A stretch of DNA of 64,000 nucleotides from the NCBI GenBank assembly GCA_038528965.1, contig JBCBEC010000036.1:9321-73320 (forward strand). The letters are read 5' to 3'. Positions 47,350 to 55,822 of the stretch are shown one piece after another; position 1 is the first letter of the stretch; every line of letters begins with the position of its first letter. The notes below the pieces were generated by a model. The model was not told where the DNA came from and searched no databases. It worked only from the letters and a program-made list of their open reading frames with translations. The position numbers and the translations under genes are program-made. Origin of the DNA: Lewinella sp038528965. GTDB taxonomy: Bacteria > Bacteroidota > Bacteroidia > Chitinophagales > Saprospiraceae.

Positions 47350-47396
47350 GTGTACAGTGTACGATGTTATATGTTTGGATGTACACTGTACGAACA
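47350..47396. repeat. Heptamer-related sequence on the cysN side of the inserted gene
   Basis: GGTGTACAGTGTACGATGT (47350-47368) and GGATGTACACTGTACGA (about 47378-47394) are made of the same GTACAYN units as the array at 47779-47873. They are found between the four-helix-bundle gene and cysN, so related repeats bound the inserted gene on both sides. Confidence 0.6.
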
Positions 47397-47413
47397 GTTT
47401 TGCAAAAAATGTT

Positions 47414-47767
47414 TCAGCGCCGTAGGCTGATGATTGATCCTGTTATGATTCGTAGTAACTCGTTGGCCTCTGCTTCAAGAAGTATCAATTGATCACTCCA
47501 GCTGCGATCCAGTAAGCGCTTTAGCATATCTAACCACACCAGCGACTCATCTAACTCCTCCTCTACAATCTTCCGCTTATTGATCATATCAGCCCTTGAC
47601 TTGGCCCGGTTGCTAGCGCTATAGTTTGCGGTAGATGATGTGGAAGATTTGATAATTTGGTATTTAATTACTCTGAACTCTTCACCCTCCGGAAGTTCCC
47701 TACACATTAAGATCACTGCCAAAGACCATTTTTTGAAGCGCTCCAGTAATACCTCTTTATCCATCAA
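47414..47767 (-). CDS. Four-helix-bundle protein (23S rRNA intervening-sequence protein family)
   Basis: 117 residues (a second ATG one codon in). The signature IIKSSTSSTANYSASNRAKSRADMINKRKIVEEELDES is diagnostic of the S23/IVP four-helix-bundle family, proteins encoded within 23S rRNA intervening sequences or scattered in Bacteroidota genomes and structurally akin to Avd of diversity-generating retroelements. Function unknown; the basic face suggests nucleic acid binding (inference). It sits between cysD and cysN on the same strand, bounded on both sides by heptamer-type repeats, and has no metabolic link to them. Probably an inserted mobile-like unit. Confidence 0.85.
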   Translation of the reverse strand: MMDKEVLLERFKKWSLAVILMCRELPEGEEFRVIKYQIIKSSTSSTANYSASNRAKSRADMINKRKIVEEELDESLVWLDMLKRLLDRSWSDQLILLEAEANELLRIITGSIISLRR

Positions 47768-47778
47768 ACCTTCATTTT

Positions 47779-47873
47779 ACACCATACACTGTACACCGTA
47801 CATCGTACACCGTACATCGTACACCGTACATCGCACACCGTACATCGTACATCGTACATCGTACATCGTACAT
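47779..47873. repeat. Heptanucleotide tandem array (ACAYCGT)n
   Basis: About 13 tandem units of 7 nt, alternating ACACCGT and ACATCGT, then four ACATCGT units, running from just upstream of the four-helix-bundle gene into the cysD stop codon. The first units are degenerate (ACACCAT, ACACTGT), the last perfect, as expected from expansion at the cysD side. Confidence 0.9.
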
Positions 47874-48781
47874 TAAAAATACCCCTGCTTCTTCCGATCC
47901 TCCATCGCCGTCTCTGAGCGCTTATCATCGGCGCGGCCACCGCGTTCGGTCTGGCGGGCAGTAGCTACTTCCTGGATGATTTCTTCTACGTTGGCTGCGT
48001 GTGACTCCCACACACCGGTACAAGTCATATCACCAATGGTACGGCAACGCACCATCATGCGCTCTACTGTTTCGGTAGGCTTTTTAGGAATGTAATCACA
48101 ATCAGCAAGTAGAATGCCGTCGCGGCGAATGACTTCCCGCTCGTGGGCGAAGTAGAGGCTAGGTAATGGTACATTTTCCATCGCCAGGTACTGCCAAACG
48201 TCAAGCTCGGTCCAGTTACTGATAGGGAAAACGCGGAAGTGTTCACCGTAGTGCTTCTTGCCGTTGAAAAGGTTCCACAGCTCCGGACGTTGGTTCTTCG
48301 GATCCCATTGACCGAACTCATCGCGGTGGCTAAAGAAACGCTCCTTGGCACGCGCTTTCTCTTCGTCGCGTCGGCCACCACCTAAGGCCGCATCGTACTT
48401 GCCCTTCTCCAAAGAATCAAGCAGTACGTGGGTTTGCAGGTAGTTGCGGCTAGCATTGTAGCCTTTCTCTTCCACTAGTTCTCCCTTGTCAATAGCGGCT
48501 TGTACAGAACCTACGACTAAGCGGGCACCGTATTCCTCTACCAGACGATCCCGAAACTCAATGGTTTCTGGGAAGTTATGCCCAGTATCAATATGTAAGA
48601 GCGGGAATGGAATGCGAGCCGGATAGAAGGCCTTACGTGCTAGGTAGGCCATCAGGATGCTGTCCTTACCTCCACTGAAAAGCAGTACCGGGTTTTCAAA
48701 TTGAGCAGCCACTTCCCGCAGAACGAAGATCGATTCAGCCTCTAGTTCGCGTAAGTGATTGACGTGATAGGCACTCGCCAT
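47873..48781 (-). CDS. cysD: Sulfate adenylyltransferase subunit 2
   Basis: 302 residues. N-type ATP pyrophosphatase loop SGGKDS at residues 36-41, AALGGGRRDEEKARAKER, NWTELDVWQY, and the typical end MEDRKKQGYF. Catalyses adenylyl transfer from ATP to sulfate with the GTPase CysN. It starts 25 bases after cysC. The heptamer array reaches its stop codon, but the C-terminus is intact and of normal length. Confidence 0.95.
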   Translation of the reverse strand: MASAYHVNHLRELEAESIFVLREVAAQFENPVLLFSGGKDSILMAYLARKAFYPARIPFPLLHIDTGHNFPETIEFRDRLVEEYGARLVVGSVQAAIDKGELVEEKGYNASRNYLQTHVLLDSLEKGKYDAALGGGRRDEEKARAKERFFSHRDEFGQWDPKNQRPELWNLFNGKKHYGEHFRVFPISNWTELDVWQYLAMENVPLPSLYFAHEREVIRRDGILLADCDYIPKKPTETVERMMVRCRTIGDMTCTGVWESHAANVEEIIQEVATARQTERGGRADDKRSETAMEDRKKQGYF

Positions 48782-48806
48782 AATTATTTCAGTTTTCGAT
48801 TGTTTT

Positions 48807-49412
48807 TTATTCAGCTAACCGAATAGCGCTCATAACTGCGGCAAATACTTGCTCCACAGCTTCTTCTACGCTCATCTCGGCGGTTGGTATACTTAAGTAG
48901 GGTTTGGTAGGTGCTTCGTAAGGGGAGTCAATCCCCGTAAATCCTTTAATTTCTCCGCGGCGTGCCTTGGCGTATAGGCCTTTCACATCGCGTGCTTCGC
49001 ACACTTCAAGGGGCGTATCCACAAAGATTTCCAGGAAATCTTCCGGTCCAATGATCTCGGCGGCTTGTTGCCGAATGGCTCGGGTAGGACTGATGAAAGA
49101 ACTCAGTACCACAATGCCAGAATGCGTATACAACTTAGCCACCTCAGCAATGCGGCGGATGTTTTCCTGACGGTCTTCCAGGCTAAAGCCCAGATTATTA
49201 TTAATACCGCTACGAATATTATCCCCATCTAACACCTGCGGAAAGTAGCCCGCTTCGAACAACTTCCGTTCTACGCCTTGGGCAATCGTACTCTTTCCGG
49301 AGCCGGATAGTCCCGTTAGCCAGAAGACCCGCGCTTTCTGTTGCAAACGCTGCTCTCGTTCCTCTCGATTTACCAGCCGATCAAAGATGGGATGGATATT
49401 CTCAGTAGGCAT
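48807..49412 (-). CDS. cysC: Adenylylsulfate kinase
   Basis: 201 residues from the ATG at 49412 (MPTENIHPIFD). A frame open to 49526 lies over the DUF2061 gene and is not preferred. P-loop GLSGSGKST at 34-42, DGDNIRSGINNNLGFS, FISPTRAIRQQ, and FVDTPLEVCEARDVKGLYAKARRGEIKGFTGIDSPYE, all standard. Phosphorylates APS to PAPS. One base separates it from the DUF2061 stop codon, so translation is coupled. Confidence 0.94.
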   Translation of the reverse strand: MPTENIHPIFDRLVNREEREQRLQQKARVFWLTGLSGSGKSTIAQGVERKLFEAGYFPQVLDGDNIRSGINNNLGFSLEDRQENIRRIAEVAKLYTHSGIVVLSSFISPTRAIRQQAAEIIGPEDFLEIFVDTPLEVCEARDVKGLYAKARRGEIKGFTGIDSPYEAPTKPYLSIPTAEMSVEEAVEQVFAAVMSAIRLAE

Positions 49413-49413
49413 A

Positions 49414-49656
49414 CTAGGAAGTTTTATTGCCGAACATCTTGCGAACGCTACCTCTTGGCGCCATTTGCCAGGCCCGTTCGTGCAGATAATAAAGTGCAAA
49501 TTTGATGAAAAATTCGATAGCACCAATCTTCAGCGCATCTTCTATGTTACCAGTAGTGAAATAGGCTATAGCGATGATGGTCGTCGTAGCTATTACTCGC
49601 CAACTCAGTGCTTTCAGTACGCTACGCAAGCGGGATTCTCTCGCAATTTCTTCCAT
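49414..49656 (-). CDS. DUF2061 small membrane protein
   Basis: 80 residues from the ATG at 49656 (MEEIARESRLRSVLKALSWRV); an upstream codon at 49686 would run into the promoter box. RSVLKALSWRVIATTTIIAIAYFTTG and KIGAIEFFIKFALYYLHERAW are the family's two hydrophobic segments. The family is often encoded beside sulfate-assimilation genes, function unknown. First gene of the cys operon. Confidence 0.85.
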   Translation of the reverse strand: MEEIARESRLRSVLKALSWRVIATTTIIAIAYFTTGNIEDALKIGAIEFFIKFALYYLHERAWQMAPRGSVRKMFGNKTS

Positions 49657-49675
49657 GGTATTGCAAATTGAGCGG

Positions 49676-49706
49676 CAAATATACAATTCCTACTTAACTA
49701 GTAGGA
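49676..49706 (-). promoter_or_regulatory. cys operon promoter with overlapping dyad
   Basis: On the minus strand the -7 box TATATTTG is at 49676-49683, 19 nt before the DUF2061 ATG. Just upstream at 49688-49706 is the perfect dyad TCCTACT-TAACT-AGTAGGA. It covers the space between the -7 and -33 positions, as a repressor operator would. A Rrf2-type sulfur regulator would be a reasonable guess but is not shown. Confidence 0.65.
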
Positions 49707-49734
49707 TTTATCGCAAAGTAATTTTCCTCTCGTT

Positions 49735-50787
49735 TTACTCCTGGTAAATAGCTACGACTCTTTCTCCTGGCTTAGCGTAGCCCCGGTACATCCCTTCAGA
49801 GTTGAATGGCATAGCTACATTCCCGTAGCGATCAAGCGCAATCAAGCCACCTTCTCCACCAGCTTTGACCAGTTCTTCGTTGACCACCTCCTTAGCGGCA
49901 GCGTCTAGGCCCAGGCCTTTGTAAGCCATTCGTGCAGCTACGTCATAAGCTACTGCCCAGCGGATGAAGAATTCGCCGTGTCCGGTACAGCTTACACCAC
50001 AGGTGGCGTTATCTGCAAAGGTGCCAGCGCCGATGATGGGAGAGTCGCCCAGCCGGTTCCAACGCTTATTGGTCATGCCTCCGGTTGAAGTACCGGCTAC
50101 GATGTTACCGCTCTTGTCTAGTGCCACACAACCAACAGTGCCTTTCTTGCGGTCATCATGATCGAGCTCTACCTCAGCGGTTCCTGTATTGGCTTCGCGA
50201 GCTTTAGCACGCTCTAACGCATCCCAGCGGCGTTGGGTATAGAAGTAGGAAGGATCTACAATTTCCAGGCCATTATCGGTCGCAAATTGCTCTGCTCCTT
50301 TTCCGGTAAGCAATACGTGAGGGCTCTTTTCCATAACCGCCCGAGCCGCAGAAATAGGGTGCTTTACGTTCGATACACCACCTACCGCACCGGCCATCCG
50401 ATCGGTACCTAGCATAATGGAGGCATCCATTTCATTGCGGCCCTCGTTGGTGAATACGGCTCCTTTTCCTGCATTGAACAAGGGGGAATCTTCCAGGTAG
50501 TGAATCGTCTTTTCGACAGCATCAATGGCGTCTCCTCCGTTCTTAAGAATCTCTTCGCCGATATCTAAGGCGGCGTTCAAAGCGGCCCGGTAGGCGGCGT
50601 CTTGTTCTTCGGTGAGGTCAGCTCGGGTAATGGTACCTGCTCCTCCGTGAATAACTATAGCGTACTCGGCAGCTTCCATCTCGGTCGTATTACTTTCGGT
50701 GGGTGTCTCTTCTTGCTCTGCACTTGGCGCTTCACAAGCCACCCATAACAAGCTGCATACCAGTAAAAGTAGATAATTTTTACGCAT
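49735..50787 (-). CDS. Isoaspartyl peptidase / L-asparaginase, lipoprotein
   Basis: 350 residues. Lipoprotein signal (LLLVCSLLWVAC-EAPSA). Ntn-hydrolase of the plant-type asparaginase family: AIVIHGGAGTI at the start, autocleavage nucleophile Thr217 (KKGTVGCVALD), GTSTGGMTNKRWNRLGDSPIIGAGTFAD, and TGHGEFFIR. It self-cleaves to alpha and beta chains and removes isoaspartyl residues from peptides or hydrolyses asparagine, here in the periplasm. Own promoter; not functionally linked to the cys genes. Confidence 0.93.
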   Translation of the reverse strand: MRKNYLLLLVCSLLWVACEAPSAEQEETPTESNTTEMEAAEYAIVIHGGAGTITRADLTEEQDAAYRAALNAALDIGEEILKNGGDAIDAVEKTIHYLEDSPLFNAGKGAVFTNEGRNEMDASIMLGTDRMAGAVGGVSNVKHPISAARAVMEKSPHVLLTGKGAEQFATDNGLEIVDPSYFYTQRRWDALERAKAREANTGTAEVELDHDDRKKGTVGCVALDKSGNIVAGTSTGGMTNKRWNRLGDSPIIGAGTFADNATCGVSCTGHGEFFIRWAVAYDVAARMAYKGLGLDAAAKEVVNEELVKAGGEGGLIALDRYGNVAMPFNSEGMYRGYAKPGERVVAIYQE

Positions 50788-50812
50788 CGGTCTCCGGTTT
50801 TAAATCCGGCCC

Positions 50813-50820
50813 CAAAGATA
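50813..50820 (-). promoter_or_regulatory. -7 promoter box TATCTTTG
   Basis: A perfect box on the minus strand, 25 nt before the ATG of the isoaspartyl peptidase gene. A CCGG...CCGG hairpin (50795-50810) would lie in the short leader. Confidence 0.65.
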
Positions 50821-51142
50821 CATAATCAGACTACTAATTGGGTGCTGCTGTACCGCGCTGGTTCCTTCTCGCTTAATCTGTACTGGCGCTTGATGCTATT
50901 CGGTAGGAGAATAGGTTTGTAAGAAGTGGAAGATTATCCTATTCGTAGTTCGTTTCGCAGAAAATCCTGGCGGTATGCCTGGGTTAAAATATCCTACCTA
51001 CTTGTTTCGCTGAATTCATTCCGCTATTTATGTAGTTCTCCGAGAACTTGTCGATCCGATAAGTTCAGCTATGGGGTTGTCAAATGCTTTGAAACTAATG
51101 GAATGGTTATTTTTTCAAACTCAAAAATTCCACAAAACGGAA
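50821..51142. other. Intergenic region with dispersed palindromes
   Basis: About 320 bases between minus-strand genes. Contains GCTGAATTCATTCCGC (51009-51024, one mismatch to the 35.5 kb element) and AGTTCTCCGAGAACT (51034-51048, identical to 6326-6340). Two short overlapping frames here have no coding features. Confidence 0.55.
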
Positions 51143-52192
51143 TTAATTGGCAATTTCGATACCAGGATAAAATGTGGCCCAAGCGAACCAAAAGCCGATG
51201 TAGCTCTCGACCTGATGCAACTGACTTCCTGTCCGTGGGCCACTGACGGCTTCACCAAATAAATTCCACACATTCCCTTCTGTGTCTACCATCATCCCGT
51301 CGGATGTACTGGGAGTAGCTATTGGTGTAATGGTGGTGCCATCGGGTAGTTGCTGTTCGAAGGCAACTACGTAATTATCGTTTTGATTACCTAGTAGGAG
51401 TAAGTCTTCACCCGCAAATTGATCAAGGATCACACCAGAAGTATTGAATAAAGTGAGTGGGTAAAACTTAGTTTCTCCATTGATCAATATGCCCAGACCG
51501 CGGTCTTTAGCCGGGAGGCGATCATCTGAATTATCGATTGGAAAGAGGATGAGGTTATCGTTGGTGCGGTAGTCTCCGTAAGGATAGCGATCATAGTCAC
51601 GGCTAAAGCTGGTGTTCGTATTTAGGACTAGTGCGTCTGGATACAGCCCCTTGGCCGTTTGCCAGCTGGTTTCCACTACGGGATACGTTTGAATCCGTTG
51701 TCCGGCGCGTTGGCCATTGACGGCTTGCAGCTGCATCTGCGACCAATTGCTATCAGAATTACGATCGTAGGGGATTAAGTTGGTGTTGTACAGAAGTCCG
51801 GATACACCGAAGGTGGTAAGCTCCCCGTTACCTAAGTCCCGTTCCCAGGCAATACCAGTGCCGGTAAGTGGGCAGTAGGTAATGGCTAGCGGCTTACCGC
51901 CTACTTCATCATTGACGATCTCGTGCCAATCCAAAATCGGATGTGGATATATTTTGATGTCATCATCCACTTTAACTGTGATGACTAAGTCTTGGTTTTC
52001 TAAGAAATCTACCTCGCTGACCAATGAGAATTGGGGGTTGTCAATAGAAGGAATACCGTCCTTACCGGGGCCTCCATCAAAAACATCGTTTTCGGGAATG
52101 AGCCAAACCTCATTGTTTTCATCCTGGCTGCAGGAACTCAAATGAATCACTGATAAGGACAAAAGGAGTAGGAGGTAGTGTGTTGTCTTCAT
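51143..52192 (-). CDS. DUF3179-domain lipoprotein
   Basis: 349 residues with a lipoprotein signal (LLLSLSVIHLSSC-SQDEN). The body matches DUF3179: PHPILDWHEIVND, PLAITYCPLTGTGIAW, FGVSGLLYNTNLIPYDR, W.QMQLQAVNG, VLNTNTSFSRDYDRYPYGDY, and WFAWATFYPG at the end. The conserved YCPLTGT segment may hold a cofactor or metal; the function is unknown. The upstream barrel gene ends 14 bases away, so they form a two-gene operon. Confidence 0.85.
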   Translation of the reverse strand: MKTTHYLLLLLSLSVIHLSSCSQDENNEVWLIPENDVFDGGPGKDGIPSIDNPQFSLVSEVDFLENQDLVITVKVDDDIKIYPHPILDWHEIVNDEVGGKPLAITYCPLTGTGIAWERDLGNGELTTFGVSGLLYNTNLIPYDRNSDSNWSQMQLQAVNGQRAGQRIQTYPVVETSWQTAKGLYPDALVLNTNTSFSRDYDRYPYGDYRTNDNLILFPIDNSDDRLPAKDRGLGILINGETKFYPLTLFNTSGVILDQFAGEDLLLLGNQNDNYVVAFEQQLPDGTTITPIATPSTSDGMMVDTEGNVWNLFGEAVSGPRTGSQLHQVESYIGFWFAWATFYPGIEIAN

Positions 52193-52206
52193 ATCACCTA
52201 TGGTAT

Positions 52207-53169
52207 TTAGCGACGGTTAGTGTCTGCTTCTTTTTTTGTTAATAGATAGGATAAGCCCAGTTGGAGGCGGTGAGTAGGCGTCACCTGCGTATCCGTAACC
52301 TCTGCGAAGATTGGTAGCTCCAGATTGGCCGACATACTAAATCGGGGGTTCGCTTGCCAGGCGAGGGCGGGTGCTACAAACAGCCAACTTCCTCCGGTGC
52401 CGGGTACTAGTTGTTCGTTCTGTTGATCTCCCTGCACCTGACGATACCGCACAATTAAGCTGGGATTGAATATTTGCTTTGCTACGAATACCTGATCAGA
52501 AAGTGTGCTGATCACCTGCACTTCCTGGCCAAACTGATAGGCTTGATTACCGAGGTATTCTTCATTTGTCCCTTTGGTGGTATAAATGCCGGTAAGCGAC
52601 CAAGTCATGCTGGGGCGCAGCTTAATGGGGCGCTGATATTGGGTCCATAAGATGGCATCCCAGGCGCCACTGCCGGGTTGTAAATCTGCGTTTAGGCGAA
52701 GGCCTTGTTGAGAGCGTAAATCGGGAGAGCCAGTAGGAATTTTTGCTCCTAAACCTACAAATAGAGATTGCTTCTCCTTGGCAATGAGTTGGTACTTAAC
52801 CAGCGCCACTGCGTCTCCAATGCCTTGCGTAAAAGTAAAGTCTTCTTGTCCAAACTGCCGAATACGACGCTCTTGCCGCACATAGGATACGAATACTTCC
52901 GCGGACCAGCGCCGAGAGAAGGTATAGCCCAGTTGGAATAGAACAGAATGTGTTTGCCGACGGCGGGAATCGTCATTCAGGACAGTGGTCCCTGCTTTTA
53001 AGGTGTTGAGCGTATTGAGATCGTAGCTCGTATTCAGCTGCCAAGTGCCCTTCTGCTGGGGGCTTAGGCCGATATTGTTAGACAGTGGTACACCACCCGA
53101 ACAACAACTCTGCGCCCGCAAATGTAAACTACAGCTGACCAACATCAAGATCACAACCACTCTGAGCAT
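52207..53169 (-). CDS. Outer-membrane beta-barrel protein with Cys-Cys N-terminus
   Basis: 320 residues from the ATG at 53169 (MLRVVVILMLVSCSLHLRAQ); a TTG at 53205 lies inside the promoter box. The mature protein begins SCCSGGVPLSNNIG, then alternating barrel strands (WQLNTSYDL, HSVLFQLGYTFSRRWSAEVFVSYV) to the end. The Cys pair could bind a metal or form a disulfide. First gene of an operon with the DUF3179 lipoprotein; the pair may act together at the outer membrane (inference). No family recognised. Confidence 0.7.
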   Translation of the reverse strand: MLRVVVILMLVSCSLHLRAQSCCSGGVPLSNNIGLSPQQKGTWQLNTSYDLNTLNTLKAGTTVLNDDSRRRQTHSVLFQLGYTFSRRWSAEVFVSYVRQERRIRQFGQEDFTFTQGIGDAVALVKYQLIAKEKQSLFVGLGAKIPTGSPDLRSQQGLRLNADLQPGSGAWDAILWTQYQRPIKLRPSMTWSLTGIYTTKGTNEEYLGNQAYQFGQEVQVISTLSDQVFVAKQIFNPSLIVRYRQVQGDQQNEQLVPGTGGSWLFVAPALAWQANPRFSMSANLELPIFAEVTDTQVTPTHRLQLGLSYLLTKKEADTNRR

Positions 53170-53201
53170 GAAGCGTACATTTTGCACAAATGTATTCTCT
53201 A

Positions 53202-53236
53202 CCAAGGATAATGGACTGTCCGCATTGGGACAGTCC
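53202..53236 (-). promoter_or_regulatory. Promoter with dyad TGTCC-N6-GGACA
   Basis: On the minus strand TATCCTTG (53202-53209, one base off consensus) is about 33 nt before the ATG. Just upstream is a perfect 9-bp dyad, GGACTGTCC / GGACAGTCC (53213-53221 and 53228-53236, 6-nt spacer), over the expected -33 region. A good operator candidate for the barrel-DUF3179 operon. Confidence 0.55.
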
Positions 53237-53321
53237 GGTCTTGAGAAATGTCGGCCAGTTTTTATTTAGTGTAGTTACACGGATTTTGCTGTTTCAGGAT
53301 AACTAGCCATTCGTGGAATCA

Positions 53322-54758
53322 TTATTGCTTAATAAGCTTGACGGTGGTGTTTGCAACCTTTAGGAAGTAGATGCCGCTACTGAGGTGTGGTGGCCAAAGT
53401 GCTTGGTAGGTGTCATCGGCCTGTTGCACTAATTTTAGTTCTGCCAGGGCTCGTCCACTGTTATCTGTCAAGTGCGCTGTTGAAATGACGTCGCTTAAAT
53501 TTCCTTGTACGTAAAAGGTGTCCTGAAGGGGATTAGGGAATACCGTGAGCTGCTCAACCACTAACTGCTCCTCACTAGCGGTGATTGGGGCGCGGAGCAA
53601 TAGCAAGTCTTTGAAATTAGTAGTAGGGATTTTACGATCACAGAGGTAGATATCGATTAGGTCGTCTCCATTGAAATCAGCGGTGAAGAGCCCTAAACCT
53701 TCGCGAATATAGTTTTCCTCAAAAATGCCTGAGGTGGCGAAAGCAAAGACACCGGAACCATCATTGAGGTAAACCTTTTGGGGTACCCCAGCAATGTTGG
53801 TGACAAAAATATCCAGGTCATTGTCCGCGTCTAAGTCTATGATGACCGCATCTAAGGTCAGGTCCACATCAAGTGGCAGCTGCGCGAGGGTGGCGTCAGT
53901 AAAGTTGCCAGAACCATCGTTAAGCCACAGTTGGTTTCGGGGATTTCGTCCCGGTAGGAAGGCTACATTGCAAAGGAATAGGTCTAGGTCGTTATCGCCA
54001 TCTACATCGCCAGCTACTATTTTACGTGTCTCCAGGTTCGATAGGTTGGGCAAGCGCTCGGCGGTTTCATCTGTGAAGAAGCCGTTTCCATCGTTGATGA
54101 AATAGCGGTTGCCGTTTTCATTACCTTCAATGAGGTCGGCGTGCCCATCACCCGTAAGGTCAACGTAAAGCAGGTCTTGAGTGGTACGGTTTACGGCCGG
54201 AATACGATCTTCATCTAGTACAAAATTACCCGTTTGATCGTTGAGGAGTAGGGTAGTAGGGCCGTTGTTGCCGAAGATGAGGTCGGGCCAGCCATCGGCG
54301 TTCACATCTGCACTAATGACCGCATTGGCTTCACTGTCTACCAGATTATCTGGCCCAGTGCTGAAGGTGCCTTCCTCCGAGCCCAGATAGTATTCGTGTA
54401 CATTTTGCTCGCCGAGATTGATATCATCTTCGCTGCAAAATACGAGATCAAGCCAACCGTCGCCGTTGAAATCGGCAATGGCCACGTCCTCGCTATCCTG
54501 TATTCGTGCCGGTAGTACGTTGGCGGCAGCGCTGATGAAGTTTCCATTACCATTATTGAAAAGAATAGTGTTGGCCTGAAATTCGTTGGCCAGAACGATA
54601 TCCAGGTCACCATCCTGATCCAGATCTGCCGCGCGCACATCCATACTTTGTTGCTTAGCGCCTTCGTCGGGAAGTTGATCACTAGCGTTTAGATAGAACT
54701 GAGCAGAGAGGCTAGCACTCATGGCCAGCAAGAACAAAAGAGAAAACAGCCGATTCAT
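53322..54758 (-). CDS. FG-GAP/VCBS beta-propeller protein with T9SS sorting domain
   Basis: 478 residues, signal peptide (SLLFLLAMSASLSAQ). About seven FG-GAP/VCBS units with Ca-binding DxDxDGxxD motifs (DLDQDGDLDIVLANEF, DFNGDGWLDLVF, DVDGDNDLDLFL, DFNGDDLIDIYL). C-terminal sorting domain VFPNPLQDTFYVQGNLS...SGIYFLKV. Secreted or surface-exposed; integrin-like propellers usually bind protein or glycan ligands. Confidence 0.88.
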   Translation of the reverse strand: MNRLFSLLFLLAMSASLSAQFYLNASDQLPDEGAKQQSMDVRAADLDQDGDLDIVLANEFQANTILFNNGNGNFISAAANVLPARIQDSEDVAIADFNGDGWLDLVFCSEDDINLGEQNVHEYYLGSEEGTFSTGPDNLVDSEANAVISADVNADGWPDLIFGNNGPTTLLLNDQTGNFVLDEDRIPAVNRTTQDLLYVDLTGDGHADLIEGNENGNRYFINDGNGFFTDETAERLPNLSNLETRKIVAGDVDGDNDLDLFLCNVAFLPGRNPRNQLWLNDGSGNFTDATLAQLPLDVDLTLDAVIIDLDADNDLDIFVTNIAGVPQKVYLNDGSGVFAFATSGIFEENYIREGLGLFTADFNGDDLIDIYLCDRKIPTTNFKDLLLLRAPITASEEQLVVEQLTVFPNPLQDTFYVQGNLSDVISTAHLTDNSGRALAELKLVQQADDTYQALWPPHLSSGIYFLKVANTTVKLIKQ

Positions 54759-54853
54759 TTTTTGTTGTAAAGAACGACTGTGCAGCAGGAGGTAAGTGGT
54801 AAAAAAGCGGCTGTGGTTTTGTCAAGCTATGTCGCTTACGGGGATTTTTGAGT

Positions 54854-55696
54854 CTAAGAATAGGCCCATTGCCCCAGGTACACGGCGAGCGCCTCGGGGC
54901 TAAATTCATGCTCTTGTTTTAAAAAGGCAGTGGGGCTTTTTCCTACGATCGACTTGAAGTCTTTCAGGAAATGACTTTGGTCAAAGTAATCCAACTCAGC
55001 AGCGATTTGTACGAGTGGCCGATTGAGCTGCGGATTGAGCATATGGATAGAGGCTTTCTTTACCCGAATAATTCGAGCGTAGTGCTTGGGACTTAATCCT
55101 AATTGCTGTTTAAAGAGGCGCTGCAAATAACGATTACTGACCTTGAGTTGTCCATTTAGCTGATCTAGTGAAATGGCTCCGCTACGTTGAAAAATGGTCT
55201 GCACGCTGAAGTGTAATAAAGGGGAGGTGGTTATATTTGTCTGAAGCTTGCGCAAGAAAAAAGTATCGAGTAAGCGGCAGCATTCAGTGTTGTCATTAGC
55301 GGATCTAATGTCGCGCTCCAAGTCTATCCATTCTGGCCCAAGGCTTAGTCCTGCTAATTCGGTCATGGCATTATTTAGCAGGTACATTGGAGTTTGCAGG
55401 GCAGTATACAGGGTCCAGGGATGAAACTTTACGAAGAGAATCTCACATTCCGGAGGAATGGAAATCTGGAATTGGCCACCTAATTGCCCCAGTACACCAC
55501 AGCTATTGAAGCCGTGCCACAGTGCGGCCGTGCCTACCCGATACCAAACTGCTCCTTGCCGAACAAAAAGGAGTTCGGGATAACCATCCGGAACAAGTTC
55601 TATCAGTTTGACTTGCTTGCCGGTCCGTAAAAACCAATACCCGTGGATCAAGGACGCTAACCTATGATCGGGTGAAAAACGTGCAAATTCAGCCAT
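54854..55696 (-). CDS. AraC-family transcriptional regulator
   Basis: 280 residues. An N-terminal DUF6597-like sensor domain (about 1-130; YWFLRTGKQVKLIELVPDGYPELLFV) is followed by a C-terminal AraC double HTH (about 165-265): NGQLKVSNRYLQRLFKQQLGLSPKHYARIIRV and QIAAELDYFDQSHFLKDFKSIVGKSPTAF. Binds DNA; target unknown. It stands between the FG-GAP gene and a histidine kinase on the same strand, but with about 95-125 bases on each side. Confidence 0.9.
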   Translation of the reverse strand: MAEFARFSPDHRLASLIHGYWFLRTGKQVKLIELVPDGYPELLFVRQGAVWYRVGTAALWHGFNSCGVLGQLGGQFQISIPPECEILFVKFHPWTLYTALQTPMYLLNNAMTELAGLSLGPEWIDLERDIRSANDNTECCRLLDTFFLRKLQTNITTSPLLHFSVQTIFQRSGAISLDQLNGQLKVSNRYLQRLFKQQLGLSPKHYARIIRVKKASIHMLNPQLNRPLVQIAAELDYFDQSHFLKDFKSIVGKSPTAFLKQEHEFSPEALAVYLGQWAYS

Positions 55697-55822
55697 GGAT
55701 CAATTCCCCTTATTGTTAGGATAAGATACTTGTACCCCATGGTCGTTATCCGGATAAGCGAAGGTAAACTATACGCGCTTGCACTGATTGTCACTGATCT
55801 TGCAGCTACCGCAAAAGTGGTG

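Noticed and set aside
47779..47873. CRISPR-like array
   Set aside because: Seven-nt units are directly tandem without spacers and no cas genes are present.
47640..47876. A + strand frame encoding repeated HRTPYIVHRTSY residues
   Set aside because: It is only the translation of the heptamer array and the antisense of the four-helix-bundle gene; no start context or domain.
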